Positions 23,461-34,005 of a stretch of 46,037 nt of DNA are shown here, in pieces; the stretch's first letter is position 1; each line of letters starts with the position of its first letter. Source of the DNA: Alphaproteobacteria bacterium (lineage in GTDB: Bacteria; Pseudomonadota; Alphaproteobacteria; Rhodobacterales; Rhodobacteraceae). The notes beneath the pieces were generated by a model. That model did no database searches. It was not told where the DNA came from and worked only from the letters and a program-made list of their open reading frames with translations. The DNA lies in assembly GCA_024280735.1 (NCBI GenBank), contig JAJRPO010000006.1:1-46037 (forward strand), given 5' to 3'. The position numbers were made by a program, and so were the translations under genes.

Positions 23461-23768
23461 TAGCCCTGTGGTTGCGACCAGCCGTTCGTTGCGATCAATG
23501 CAATGATCCGGTCTTTGTCAAATTCTGCGTCCAGTTTAGCAGCCTCGGATGCGGCAATCTCGGAGGCCTCACCCTCGACAGGAAAAGGCGTCGCCTTGCG
23601 CCATTCTGCTAGATAATCATCCGACCCGCCTGCACCAGTTTTCATCGCGCAGCGGTCAATCGCTTGCTCGAATCTCTCAGGTAATTGCACTTTAGAAGCG
23701 CGGCGTCCTTTGCCCACAATGACTTGGGCTGGAATGTCGCGCCAATATACGATGGTTACGTCTGGCAT
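23460..23768 (-). CDS. 'Virulence factor' domain small protein of the C1 operon
   Basis: A 102-residue protein: VTIVYWRDIPAQVIVGKGRRASKVQLPERFEQAIDRCAMKTG and DDYLAEWRKATPF are typical of the small 'virulence factor' family (a misleading name) that co-occurs with metF and pterin-methyltransferases in alphaproteobacteria. AGAGGA precedes the ATG. First gene of the three-gene operon. Its biochemical role is unknown; genetic context ties it to methyl transfer. Confidence 0.7.
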   Translation of the reverse strand: MPDVTIVYWRDIPAQVIVGKGRRASKVQLPERFEQAIDRCAMKTGAGGSDDYLAEWRKATPFPVEGEASEIAASEAAKLDAEFDKDRIIALIATNGWSQPQG

Positions 23769-23921
23769 GGGGTTTCCTCTTTGCTTGTATGTTCAGTATC
23801 GACTTGCGGCCATTGATCTCCGCCTATTTTCGACTTGCATAGGGGGTAATACGACACAACGGTAATTTGTCGCTATGTTTGTGATATCAGATAACAAACT
23901 TGTAATAATTTCAGACGGGGC

Positions 23922-23936
23922 TTAATCTGGTGTTAA
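23922..23936 (+). promoter_or_regulatory. Candidate CtrA box upstream of ppx
   Basis: TTAA-N7-TTAA (TTAATCTGGTGTTAA) followed by C matches the alphaproteobacterial CtrA consensus exactly. It ends 18 bp before the ppx ATG, so it would overlap the promoter or leader. Confidence 0.35.
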
Positions 23937-23954
23937 CGGAATTGGGGCAAGCAT

Positions 23955-25079
23955 ATGCGAGCCAATGTACATAGCAGGCCTAAAACAGGCCATTCAAACG
24001 GAAAATCGGCGCGTGGCGGCAACCCGCGTGACCCGCTTTTTGCTGCGCTGGATTTGGGAACAAACTCCTGCCGGATGTTGATTGCCCGCCCGCAGGGCTG
24101 CGAATTCAAGGTTATCGATGCGTTTTCCAAACCTGTGCATCTCGGTGCGGGGCTGGAACAATACGGCACGCTTGCACCGTCCGCCATTAAACGCACCCTT
24201 AGCGCGCTGCGGGTTTGTGGTAAAAAGCTGAAACACCACGGTGTGAAAAACATGCGCCTTGTGGCGACAGAGGCTTGCCGTCGCGCCCGTAACGGCCAAA
24301 GTTTTATCGATCTGGTGAAACGGGAAACCGGCCTGACATTGGAAATCATTGAGGCGTCAGAGGAAGCACGCCTTGCGGTGGTCAGCTGCGCGCCGCATCT
24401 GGGCGAGGCCGTGGACCAATTGCTGATCGTTGATATCGGTGGTGGCTCTACAGAACTGGTGTGGGTTGATCTCAGTAATGTTTCATTGTGTGACCGCGCG
24501 GCGGCACTGGTGCGCCTTGAACTCAGCAATAACAAGCTGGAAACGGCCCTGTCGGAAAATTGCGTTAAAGTGGTCGACTGGAAATCCGTACCCATGGGCG
24601 TTGCCACCCTGAAAGACATGTTCGCCGATGTGGATGACGATTGCGCCAAATTCGCGCTGATGTCCTGTTGTTTTGAGGAACAGATCGACGAGTTTCAGCC
24701 AGAATTGCCGGAAAAAGGGCAGGGCGGTGACAGCCGTTTCCAGATTATCGGCACCTCCGGCACTGTCACCACTGTTGCGGCCTCCCATCTTGGCCTGCCG
24801 CGCTATGAACGTTGCAAGGTCGACGGTATTTCCATGTGCAAACAAGACATTGAAATCGTTGTGCAACGCTATCTGTCGATTGGTCCGGAGGGGCGCCGCA
24901 AAGCCCCCTGCATCGGGTCTGATCGTCACGAATTAATCATGTCCGGTTCCGCCATCCTGCAAGCTATCTTGCGGGTTTGGCCCTCAGGTCAGCTTACTGT
25001 TGCGGACAGGGGCCTGCGTGAAGGCCTTCTCTATAGCCAAATGTCCGCGGCTGGCGTATGGAACGTGCGACCAAATTAG
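23955..25079 (+). CDS. Ppx/GppA-family exopolyphosphatase
   Basis: A 374-residue ASKHA-fold phosphatase. Seen: FAALDLGTNSCRMLIA (phosphate loop 1, near residue 30), EASEEARLAV, LLIVDIGGGSTELVW (phosphate loop 2) and IIGTSGTVTTVAA. It releases phosphate from polyphosphate or pppGpp. It lacks the long C-terminal domain of E. coli Ppx, as usual in Rhodobacterales. GGGG lies 8 nt before the ATG. rlmE follows after 9 bp, so the two are probably cotranscribed. Confidence 0.88.
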   Translation: MRANVHSRPKTGHSNGKSARGGNPRDPLFAALDLGTNSCRMLIARPQGCEFKVIDAFSKPVHLGAGLEQYGTLAPSAIKRTLSALRVCGKKLKHHGVKNMRLVATEACRRARNGQSFIDLVKRETGLTLEIIEASEEARLAVVSCAPHLGEAVDQLLIVDIGGGSTELVWVDLSNVSLCDRAAALVRLELSNNKLETALSENCVKVVDWKSVPMGVATLKDMFADVDDDCAKFALMSCCFEEQIDEFQPELPEKGQGGDSRFQIIGTSGTVTTVAASHLGLPRYERCKVDGISMCKQDIEIVVQRYLSIGPEGRRKAPCIGSDRHELIMSGSAILQAILRVWPSGQLTVADRGLREGLLYSQMSAAGVWNVRPN

Positions 25080-25088
25080 GAATGCCCC

Positions 25089-25805
25089 ATGGCAAAAGAA
25101 GGTAAATCATCGGGACGCGGCCAGCGTGACCTGCGGGTGCGCGTCAAAAGCGCCAAAGGCCGCAAGCTGTCCTCTACCCTGTGGCTGGACCGCCAGCTGA
25201 ATGACCCTTACGTGCAAAAAGCCGTCAAGGACGGTTACCGTGGCCGCGCCGCCTATAAAATTCTCGAAATCGACGATAAACATCGTTTTTTGGTGCCTGG
25301 CGCCCGTGTGGTTGATCTTGGCTCTGCGCCCGGTGGATGGCTGCAAGTGGCCTCTAAAAGGGTTAACGCGCTTGGTACTCGCAAAAGCAAAGCGATTGGC
25401 ACCATCCTTGGCGTTGATTTGCAAGAGGTCGATCCTGTCCCCGGTTGCGAAATTCATGTGCTGGATTTCATGGAAGATGACGCCGACATTAAAGTTAAGG
25501 AATGGCTTGGTGGCGAGGCAGATGTTGTGATGTCCGATATGGCCGCGGCCTCCTGTGGTCACAAACAAACCGACCACTTGCGGATTATTGCGCTCTGCGA
25601 AGCCGCCGCCTATTTCGCCTTTGATGTATTGGCAGAAGACGGCACCTTTGTGGCCAAAGTTCTGGCAGGCGGGGCCGAGGGCGAGCTGCAAAAGCTGCTG
25701 AAAGAGAAATTCACCAAGGTGATGAACGTCAAACCTCCCGCCAGCCGTTCGACCAGTTCAGAAAAATTTGTTGTGGCTTCGGGATTTCGGGGGAAATCGG
25801 CGTAA
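25089..25805 (+). CDS. rlmE: 23S rRNA (uridine-2552-2'-O)-methyltransferase
   Basis: A 238-residue FtsJ/RrmJ enzyme. The basic N-terminus ([15 protein letters not shown]) precedes the fold: SAYKILEID-type region [18 protein letters not shown] loop [21 protein letters not shown], the catalytic Asp in VVMSDMAA, and FVAKVLAGG with the second catalytic Lys, then [19 protein letters not shown]. It methylates the ribosomal A-loop. It lies 9 bp downstream of ppx. Confidence 0.96.
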   Translation: MAKEGKSSGRGQRDLRVRVKSAKGRKLSSTLWLDRQLNDPYVQKAVKDGYRGRAAYKILEIDDKHRFLVPGARVVDLGSAPGGWLQVASKRVNALGTRKSKAIGTILGVDLQEVDPVPGCEIHVLDFMEDDADIKVKEWLGGEADVVMSDMAAASCGHKQTDHLRIIALCEAAAYFAFDVLAEDGTFVAKVLAGGAEGELQKLLKEKFTKVMNVKPPASRSTSSEKFVVASGFRGKSA

Positions 25806-25836
25806 AGTCGAACCGATTTTGCGTCTTATTTCGCAC

Positions 25837-26835
25837 TCATACCAAATCTTCTGCAATCTGGTAAATTGCATCGCCGCGTTTGACCTGTGCCATTACTCGC
25901 TTGCAAAGAACCATGCCTGAATACGGAGATTTGACCTCCACACCAGCACGCCAAGGCGTGTCAGGAGTCTGAACCACCCCAACAACGTCATTTTTGGCAA
26001 CCGGATCACCAACAGCCTTAAAAGGTTCAAATACCCCGGCGTCATAAGCATAGATCGGCCCGCAAACAGAAACCTCCCGTGTGCCGCGCGCCGCATCAGG
26101 TTGGTAGTTCGGCAACATGCCCAGCGAATGCAAAACCCGACGCAACCCGCGTTCCGTCAGCGCCAGAATTTCACCGCTTACCGCACCGCCGCCGCCAAGT
26201 TCTGTCATCACCGAGATAACGCCTTTGCGATTGGCCGCCCCCATGGCCGTTCTGGCCGTAGAACCGCGCCCGCCACCCCCAAAGGCCCAAGAATAGGGCA
26301 GGTCAAACGCTAATTGCATTGCTTCTAGCGCGGCGGTTTCCTTGGCCGAATGCCCGCGCCCCCGAAACAGGGTTGGCGGGTAATAGAGCGAGCTTCCCCC
26401 GGAATGCAGATCAACCGCGTAATCGCAAAGCGGCAGTAAAACCTCCTCGATATAATGCGCGATCATTTCGGTTGGGCTGCCGCTGGCATTGCCCGGAAAA
26501 CTGCGATTAAGGTTGCCCGCGTCAATTGGTGAGGTCCGTGTTCCCGCCTGCGCCGCCGGAAAATTCGCCATCGGCAGGATGATAATACGCCCACACACCG
26601 CGGCTGGTTCCAGTTCTTGCGCCAGTTTGCTCAGGGCAATCTGCCCCTCGTATTCATCGCCGTGATTGCCTGCCATCAACAGGATGGTCGGCCCATCACC
26701 GTTTGCGACCACCACCACAGGCACCGGAATCCAGCCATAGGCGGATTGATGAACTGAATGGGGCAGGCGCAGAAAACCGGTCTGTTTGCCCAAAGCGTCA
26801 AAATCGACTTCTGAGGTAATCAATGTATCGGCCAT
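25837..26835 (-). CDS. Succinylglutamate desuccinylase/aspartoacylase-family deacylase (DoeB-like)
   Basis: A 332-residue M14-type zinc enzyme. Zinc ligands appear in MAGNHGDEYEGQ (His and Glu) and VDLHSGG (His); NLNRSFPG supplies the carboxylate-binding Arg. The closest style is DoeB/N-alpha-acetyl-diaminobutyrate deacetylase of ectoine breakdown, with the C-terminal barrel-sandwich part (VKSPYSGMVLCKRVMAQVKRGD). No ectoine genes are adjacent, so the substrate stays open. It converges on rlmE. Confidence 0.75.
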   Translation of the reverse strand: MADTLITSEVDFDALGKQTGFLRLPHSVHQSAYGWIPVPVVVVANGDGPTILLMAGNHGDEYEGQIALSKLAQELEPAAVCGRIIILPMANFPAAQAGTRTSPIDAGNLNRSFPGNASGSPTEMIAHYIEEVLLPLCDYAVDLHSGGSSLYYPPTLFRGRGHSAKETAALEAMQLAFDLPYSWAFGGGGRGSTARTAMGAANRKGVISVMTELGGGGAVSGEILALTERGLRRVLHSLGMLPNYQPDAARGTREVSVCGPIYAYDAGVFEPFKAVGDPVAKNDVVGVVQTPDTPWRAGVEVKSPYSGMVLCKRVMAQVKRGDAIYQIAEDLV

Positions 26836-26921
26836 AGGGTTCCCGTTGCCATCTGTTTGGCGCTACAAAACAACAGAACACCACGTCTTGCAAGGCCACT
26901 GACAACCAGACAACGCTTGCA

Positions 26922-28814
26922 TCAAGCCAGCTGGTCAGGCTCCGCCAGCGTGAACACAAAATCATCCATCGACAAATCATCCACATCGGTATTTGTCAGC
27001 GAGATTGTGGTGTCTGCAAATTCCACAATCACCAGTCTGCCATGTTGGCGCATTTCAATGTCAAAAACCGTCAAGGCATTAACAATGTGAATTTTGTCCA
27101 CACCGATCTCGAAATCGCGGATACCATCGTAACCGTTGTCCATCTGCGCATCAAAGATAAACATATCCGCGCCTTTACCGCCCTCCAGCGTGTCGGAATA
27201 CAGGCCCCCAATCAGCATGTCTTTGCCAGCGCCGCCTTTCAGATAGTCCTTGCCGATGCCGCCGGTCAAAACATCATTGCCTTTGCCGCCCTCAAGCGTG
27301 TCGCGCCCTTCGCCGCCATCGATAATATCCGCGCCTTTCTGGCCCAGCAGGTGGTCCAAACCGTCCCCCCCGACCAGCACATCACGCCCGGCGCCACCTT
27401 TAACCACATCATCGCCCGCGCCGCTGTTCACCGCATCATTGCCTTTGCCAGCTTTGATCCTGTCGTCGCCTTGAAGCGAGAAAATAACGTCATTGCCTTT
27501 GCCAGAGTTGATTTTGTCGCCCGCCGCTGTGCCCATCAGGTTATCTGCTTGCGTTTTGAAGACCGAATCGGCCTCGTCAAAGAACAAAATCCATCCCTCT
27601 GCCGCGTCTTCGGATGTTGGGGTGGTAAAGACCGCAAGGTCCAGCCAAGATTGGGCGCGATCAAATGACCCGTCAAAACCCGGCAATGCGTCGCCTTTCA
27701 GGCCAAAGAAATGCTCGGCCCCTGTATCTGGATCAGTCAGTTTCAATACAATCGCGGATTTTTCACCGGACAGGCTGTTCCAGCTCACATCCAAAAGGGT
27801 GGCATTGGCAGCATTCAGCAGGTCGTCAGTCAAACCAGGGTGGGCCTCTATGCGCTGGAGCAGGCTGTAATGATCGGTATCCTCCTCGGGTGCCGCTTGG
27901 TTATCCTCAACCGCGCGGCGCACTGGAACGTAGCGCCAATTTCCGGTGCCCGTCAGCATATCCGGCTGGAAACTGTTAACCCCCGGAACGTCGGGTATAT
28001 CAAACAGGACATTGGTGCCGGTAACCGTCCCTGACATCATGCCATTTGCTGTTGGAAATCTAAACTCTAGCCCCGTGAAATCAATACTCCCCTGCCAAAC
28101 GCCATCACTTGGGCTTTCGGGGAAATCAAACAGAATATCGGTGCCTGTCAACATGCCTGACATCATCCCATCGGCACCGGGCAGGCCGGGAATGCCGAAC
28201 TGGAAACTGCCGCTGATGATGGCGGCTTGTTGCTCATTGCCATTTTCCGGCGCATTCGGCACAGAAAAAACGATGTTCGAGCCGGTAATAATGCCAACCC
28301 AGCTGCCACCCGGCCCCTCGCCGGTTAAATCCGGAATATCAAACAGAATATTGGTGCCTGTTAACGCGCCCGACATCATGCCGTCTGCACCGGGAAGATC
28401 GGGAATATCAAACAGGACGTTGGTGCCGGTTAACATGCCCGACATCATGCCCAGAACGTCTGAGGGCACAGCGGCCACCTTGCCCATGATCGGGCTGGTG
28501 TTCATCTTGTCGGCCATCAAATCAACCGCCCAACCCGGAAATTCGGGAATATCATACAGGACATTGGTGCCCATCATGGTGCCCGACATCATTTCCAGCA
28601 CATTGCTGGTAACTTTTTCACCCGCCCAAAGCGCGCTTTCCCCAGTGATGCCGGCAGCGAGCAGTTTGTTGCTGCTGACACCGCCGATGTCAGACTGTGT
28701 AAGCGATGCCTTGTTGTTTTTTGCAACCACCACGTAACTCGAGGCCGTCATCTCCGAAATATCACCGGAATCATCCCGAAGTACGGAAAATCCGTCAAAT
28801 GCGTATGTGGTCAT
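26922..28814 (-). CDS. RTX protein with novel N-terminal MMSG/TGTN repeats
   Basis: A 630-residue, acidic protein without a Sec signal. Residues about 71-298 hold nine degenerate repeats of 17-30 residues on the pattern [20 protein letters not shown] (clearest at 75-94, 123-142, 146-165, 217-236, 259-278). A domain of about 120 residues (315-425) follows, then 8-10 RTX calcium nonapeptides (GGxGxDxLx, about 437-550) and a C-terminal region ([20 protein letters not shown]) typical of type I secretion substrates. So it is likely secreted by a TolC-dependent ABC exporter, which is not in the window. I do not recognise the repeat. Confidence 0.75.
   Translation of the reverse strand: MTTYAFDGFSVLRDDSGDISEMTASSYVVVAKNNKASLTQSDIGGVSSNKLLAAGITGESALWAGEKVTSNVLEMMSGTMMGTNVLYDIPEFPGWAVDLMADKMNTSPIMGKVAAVPSDVLGMMSGMLTGTNVLFDIPDLPGADGMMSGALTGTNILFDIPDLTGEGPGGSWVGIITGSNIVFSVPNAPENGNEQQAAIISGSFQFGIPGLPGADGMMSGMLTGTDILFDFPESPSDGVWQGSIDFTGLEFRFPTANGMMSGTVTGTNVLFDIPDVPGVNSFQPDMLTGTGNWRYVPVRRAVEDNQAAPEEDTDHYSLLQRIEAHPGLTDDLLNAANATLLDVSWNSLSGEKSAIVLKLTDPDTGAEHFFGLKGDALPGFDGSFDRAQSWLDLAVFTTPTSEDAAEGWILFFDEADSVFKTQADNLMGTAAGDKINSGKGNDVIFSLQGDDRIKAGKGNDAVNSGAGDDVVKGGAGRDVLVGGDGLDHLLGQKGADIIDGGEGRDTLEGGKGNDVLTGGIGKDYLKGGAGKDMLIGGLYSDTLEGGKGADMFIFDAQMDNGYDGIRDFEIGVDKIHIVNALTVFDIEMRQHGRLVIVEFADTTISLTNTDVDDLSMDDFVFTLAEPDQLA
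27950..28600 (-). repeat. Degenerate coding repeats of the RTX protein
   Basis: Copies of a segment of about 60-75 bp encoding xMMSGxLTGTNxLFDIPDxPG occur with high nucleotide similarity (e.g. around 28360-28440 and 28120-28160). Conserved nucleotides suggest unit gain or loss by recombination. Confidence 0.7.
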
Positions 28815-28899
28815 AAGTGTCCCCTAAATCATGACTATGTTGACGGTTCGGCCTCTGAGAAACAGTGATAAATCACACTCTTTTTACCGTGATCTCTGT

Positions 28900-29859
28900 C
28901 TATTCAACCTTTTTGGCATGAAAAATGAAGCCCAGGAAATTCAACAACAACTGCGCGGCCAATATGGTTGTGCTGCCGGAATGATCGTAATCCGGCGCGA
29001 CCTCCACCAGATCAATCCCAACAACTTCGTGGTTCTGCGCCACCAGTTGCAACAGCTCCAACACTTCATAATACAGAAAGCCCCCATGGCTCGGTGTGCC
29101 GGTTCCCGGCGCGATCGAAGGGCAGAAAGCATCAATATCGATGGTCACGTAAACCCGCGCGCCTGCCGGTATCCGCGCTGCCGCGGCCTCGATGCCCATG
29201 GCCCGAATTTGGCGCACTGATTGAATGTCTGACCCCATTTCGCGCGCGGTCACATAGCCTTCCTTGGCGGTTGAGGACACATTGCGAATACCATATTGCG
29301 ACAGGCCCGTTACATAATCCTTATCGGCGGCGCGGCGCATCGGGTTGCCGTGGCCATAACGCACGCCGTGACGTTCATCAACAAAATCAAGATGCGCGTC
29401 GATTTGCAGAACATGAATATCGCCCTGATCGTCAAACGCATTGATGCAAGGGATATTCACTGAATGGTCGCCACCAATCACCACCGGCAAGGCCCCCGCT
29501 GCCAGCGCCTTGCGCACGCCAAATTCAATGTTGGCATGGCTTTTTATAGTATCGGTATGAATGACATCCGCGTCGCCCATATCGACGATCCGCACATCCG
29601 CGCCGAGGTAAGTCGCATCATCCTCGTGGTCGTAGGCCCCCGCATGACCAAAGGAAAACAAGGTCGAGGCCTCGCGTACCCCGCGCGGCCCAAACCGCGC
29701 ACCAGAGCGGTATTGGGTGCCAAAATCAAACGGCGCGCCCAAAACAGCCACATCCGCATCAATCGCGTCCCAATCCTGCACATAGGGTTTCTTGGCAAAT
29801 GTGGGAATGCCCACAAAAGGCAGGTTCAATCGTCCCGCTTCATATCCATGATCGCTCAT
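28900..29859 (-). CDS. Agmatinase/ureohydrolase-family enzyme
   Basis: A 319-residue ureohydrolase. Manganese sites are GGDHSVNIP, DAHLDFVDERHG and DIDAF, with the family segment APGTGTPSHGG. The third block reads DIDAFCPS where most agmatinases have DIDxLDP; the metal-binding DID is kept. It hydrolyses a guanidino compound (agmatine or guanidinobutyrate) to urea and amine. It is divergent from the TDT transporter. Substrate is inferred by family only. Confidence 0.85.
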   Translation of the reverse strand: MSDHGYEAGRLNLPFVGIPTFAKKPYVQDWDAIDADVAVLGAPFDFGTQYRSGARFGPRGVREASTLFSFGHAGAYDHEDDATYLGADVRIVDMGDADVIHTDTIKSHANIEFGVRKALAAGALPVVIGGDHSVNIPCINAFDDQGDIHVLQIDAHLDFVDERHGVRYGHGNPMRRAADKDYVTGLSQYGIRNVSSTAKEGYVTAREMGSDIQSVRQIRAMGIEAAAARIPAGARVYVTIDIDAFCPSIAPGTGTPSHGGFLYYEVLELLQLVAQNHEVVGIDLVEVAPDYDHSGSTTILAAQLLLNFLGFIFHAKKVE

Positions 29860-29976
29860 TCTTGTCTCCGGTCTGTTTCAGATGACCCTGCGACGGTTCC
29901 GCGCGAATGGCAAGCGGCACTTGATTGACGACAGGTTCCAACGCATGTTGCGCAAAATCTAAGAGGGAAGCCACAA

Positions 29977-30936
29977 ATGATCCTTGAAACACCGCTTTGG
30001 AAACGCACACCACCTGCGATTTTCCCTGTTTGTCTTGGCTACATGGGGCTGGCACTGGCCTGGCGCAACAGCGCCGATGTTTTGCCGATCCCCTCCTTCA
30101 TAGGTGGTATCCTTCTGGGGTTATCCACCGCCTTTTTTCTGTATTTTCTGGGGTTTTACATCGCCAAGCTGATTGGTCGTCCCTCGGTTATCTTTGGCGA
30201 CCTAAAGGTACCGCCGCTGCGTGCTGGCGTGGCTGCAATTCCGATGAGCATGATGCTTTTGGCGGCGGCCTTGTTGCCGTTTAATATCTCTGTGCCACAA
30301 GTCTGGTGGACAGGTGTGGTCATGCAATATGCTACCACAATTCTGGTGATCCACGCCCTTTGGAAGGGCAAGCCGGAGGCGCGTGTTTTTTCACCGTTTA
30401 TGTATCTGACCTTTGTTGGCCCCGTTGTTGGCCCGATTGCGGGGGTAAAACTTGGCTATGTAACAGAGAGTTATTGGCTGACCATCGGCGCGTTGATTGC
30501 CTTTGTGGTTATTACATTGGGCTATGCAATTCGCTTGCTGAAGGTTGTGCCAGTGCAACCGTTGCGTCCCTCGATTGCGATCATTCTGGCGCCTGTCTCG
30601 CTTTTTGCCCTGTCTTTCGGGCAGTTGGAAATGAATGGCCTGTTCGAGTTCTTTTACTGGGCATCTTGGCTTGTGTTTGCGGCGATGGTGGCCCTTTTGC
30701 CTTGGATGACCGCAGGGGGCTGGACACCGCTATGGGGGGCGCTGACATTCCCTTTTGCTGCTTTTGCTAATGTACAAGTTCTTGCGCTCGCCAAAGGCTA
30801 TGGTTTTATCGCAGAGGCGGGTTTGGTTCTGGGCCTGTTTGTTGCGACGCCAATCGTGTTTTACATCGTTTACCGCTCCTCTATGGCATGGGTCACTGGG
30901 GCATTGTCAGAAAAATCCGGCGCGGCGGTTGTATAA
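29977..30936 (+). CDS. TDT/TehA-family transporter
   Basis: A 319-residue protein with about ten hydrophobic segments and RBS AGAGGGA upstream. The pattern (FPVCLGYMGLALAWR near the start, GDLKVPPLRAGVAAIPMSMMLLA, helix-break glycines) fits the tellurite-resistance/dicarboxylate transporter (TDT) group with SLAC1/TehA channels, which pass anions. Actual substrate unknown. Probably one operon on its own; guaB starts 100 bp later with its own RBS. Confidence 0.75.
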   Translation: MILETPLWKRTPPAIFPVCLGYMGLALAWRNSADVLPIPSFIGGILLGLSTAFFLYFLGFYIAKLIGRPSVIFGDLKVPPLRAGVAAIPMSMMLLAAALLPFNISVPQVWWTGVVMQYATTILVIHALWKGKPEARVFSPFMYLTFVGPVVGPIAGVKLGYVTESYWLTIGALIAFVVITLGYAIRLLKVVPVQPLRPSIAIILAPVSLFALSFGQLEMNGLFEFFYWASWLVFAAMVALLPWMTAGGWTPLWGALTFPFAAFANVQVLALAKGYGFIAEAGLVLGLFVATPIVFYIVYRSSMAWVTGALSEKSGAAVV

Positions 30937-31000
30937 AACATAGCCCATGGCATAGTTTTCCTCTCACAGGGCTTTCCTTTTTCTCCAACCCATGAAATAG

Positions 31001-32491
<1,491 letters not shown>

Positions 32492-32495
32492 ATAA

Positions 32496-33674
32496 ATGAC
32501 ACCTGCTGCAAGATATGGCGCCGCGATTGGCGTGCTGGATGGTTTCCTAACGGGTGAACCGGCGGAAAAATTGCTGAGCAATTGGTCTCGGCGCAATCGC
32601 TATGCTGGTTCCAAAGACCGCGCGGCGGTGCGTGACATCGTGTTTGATTGCTTGCGCAACTTGCGTTCGTTCCAACACGTCGCCGGTTTTACCGGCGGCC
32701 GCGCCTTGGCGCTGGGGCATGCTTTGGCTCACGGGCTGCAACACGAGGAAGTTTTTTCCGAAATTGGCTACGCTCCTAAGCCGTTGAACGAGGATGAGCT
32801 GACAGCATTTGCGGGAACACGTGACCCCGCGAACGAGGGTGTAAATCTGGACCTGCCCGATTGGTTGGTTGCGCCGCTGCAAGAGACCCTCGGGCCTGAT
32901 TTCACCGAAACCTGCCAAATCATGCGCAGCCGCGCCCCTGTGGATTTGCGGGTAAACCTGCGCAAGGGCAGCCGTGAAGATGCCAAGGCCGCATTGGCGG
33001 CAGAGGATATTTTGACGGAGCCGGTCGATTTTGTTGATACGGCCCTGCGTGTACTCGAAAATCCGCGTCGCGTGGCAAATTCTAAACCCTATCTCGACGG
33101 GCGTGTCGAATTGCAAGACGCCGCATCACAGGCGGTTGTGGCGATGCTCCCCTTGCAAGACGGGCCGCGCGTGCTCGATTATTGTGCAGGTGGTGGTGGT
33201 AAAACCTTGGCGATTGCTGCCTTGGCCCCCAGTGCCCGTATAACGGCCTATGATCAAAGTCAGGCCCGTTTGGAACCTTTGCGGGACCGGGCCAAACGCG
33301 CAGGCGTGCCGGTGCGCCTGCTCAAACTCCACCCCCAAGAGAAAGACGGAACCTTTGATCTGGTATTGCTGGATGTGCCGTGCAGTGGTTCCGGTTCTTG
33401 GCGGCGCAATCCAGAGGCCAAATGGCGTTTGAACGAACAGGGTTTGGCAGGGTTGAATGAAACACAATCCACAATCCTGCAAGCCGCCGCTGATTTGGTT
33501 GCCCCGACGGGTACACTGGTCTATGTGACCTGCTCCCTCCTGCGGGCAGAAAACGAGGACAGGATTGCCGAGTTCTGCAAAGACCGTCCAGAATGGGAAA
33601 TCAGCCACACACATCGTTTTAGACTGATTGATGGCGGTGATGGCTTCTTTCTCACGCTTTTAACCCGGAAATAA
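32496..33674 (+). CDS. RsmB/NOP-family rRNA m5C methyltransferase
   Basis: A 392-residue protein. The N-terminal NusB-like part (SKDRAAVRDIVFDCLRN) is followed by a Rossmann SAM fold: LDYCAGGGGKTLAIA, ITAYDQSQARLEPL, LLDVPCSGSGSWRRNPEAKW (catalytic Cys of motif IV) and VYVTCSLLRAENE (Cys of motif VI). It is of the RsmB type (16S rRNA C967), though the exact target is not certain because the N-terminal domain is shorter. Cotranscribed with guaB. Confidence 0.85.
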   Translation: MTPAARYGAAIGVLDGFLTGEPAEKLLSNWSRRNRYAGSKDRAAVRDIVFDCLRNLRSFQHVAGFTGGRALALGHALAHGLQHEEVFSEIGYAPKPLNEDELTAFAGTRDPANEGVNLDLPDWLVAPLQETLGPDFTETCQIMRSRAPVDLRVNLRKGSREDAKAALAAEDILTEPVDFVDTALRVLENPRRVANSKPYLDGRVELQDAASQAVVAMLPLQDGPRVLDYCAGGGGKTLAIAALAPSARITAYDQSQARLEPLRDRAKRAGVPVRLLKLHPQEKDGTFDLVLLDVPCSGSGSWRRNPEAKWRLNEQGLAGLNETQSTILQAAADLVAPTGTLVYVTCSLLRAENEDRIAEFCKDRPEWEISHTHRFRLIDGGDGFFLTLLTRK

Positions 33675-33754
33675 CCACCCTAGATTGAAATTCGACCGTG
33701 TTTATGTATTGTTAACCTAATAAGTGCACCTAGAGGCAGCTTTTACGGGGTAAC

Positions 33755-33904
33755 ATGAACCAAAGTAAATTAATGAGTTGGGCAACACTGACGGCGATTG
33801 CCTCCTCTGGTGTATTGGCTGTCTGGTTTGTGGCCAACACCCCTAACGGGACGTCATTATTGGTAGGGGGGGCAATTACTGCGGCCGGTTTTTTGCTGTT
33901 TTAG
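33755..33904 (+). CDS. N-terminal transmembrane piece of CckA, separated by a -1 frameshift
   Basis: A 49-codon reading frame (MNQSKLMSWATLTAIASS... to GFLLF) with two hydrophobic segments. It ends at TAG 33902. A T-TTT-TTG heptamer lies at 33889-33895 in the right phase; slipping back by one base joins GAITAAGF to FAVLGRTTALSPPL and runs on into the kinase frame, giving one protein of about 590 residues with two membrane helices. It is either a programmed -1 site, a real mutation, or a one-T sequencing error. No other start with an RBS serves the kinase. Confidence 0.6.
   Translation: MNQSKLMSWATLTAIASSGVLAVWFVANTPNGTSLLVGGAITAAGFLLF
33889..33895 (+). promoter_or_regulatory. Slippery heptamer T-TTT-TTG at the cckA frame junction
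   Basis: Six T residues then G, in phase X-XXY-YYZ with the upstream frame (GGT TTT TTG), the classic shape for -1 ribosomal slippage. Alternatively a 6- versus 7-T polymerase or sequencing error. Confidence 0.5.
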
Positions 33905-34005
33905 GGCGCACTACAGCACTTTCCCCGCCTCTCGCTGCTGGACCTGAGGCTGATTTACCAACTCTGGCGCACGTAAAACCGAAAGAAAAGCCGTCAGAGC
34001 TGCCG

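Noticed and set aside
27950-28600. Regular repeats resembling a CRISPR array
   Set aside because: They are coding, in frame, and of uneven length.
26922-28814. RTX toxin (pore-forming hemolysin)
   Set aside because: No hydrophobic pore region or acylation-site context; only the calcium repeats and secretion tail are shared.
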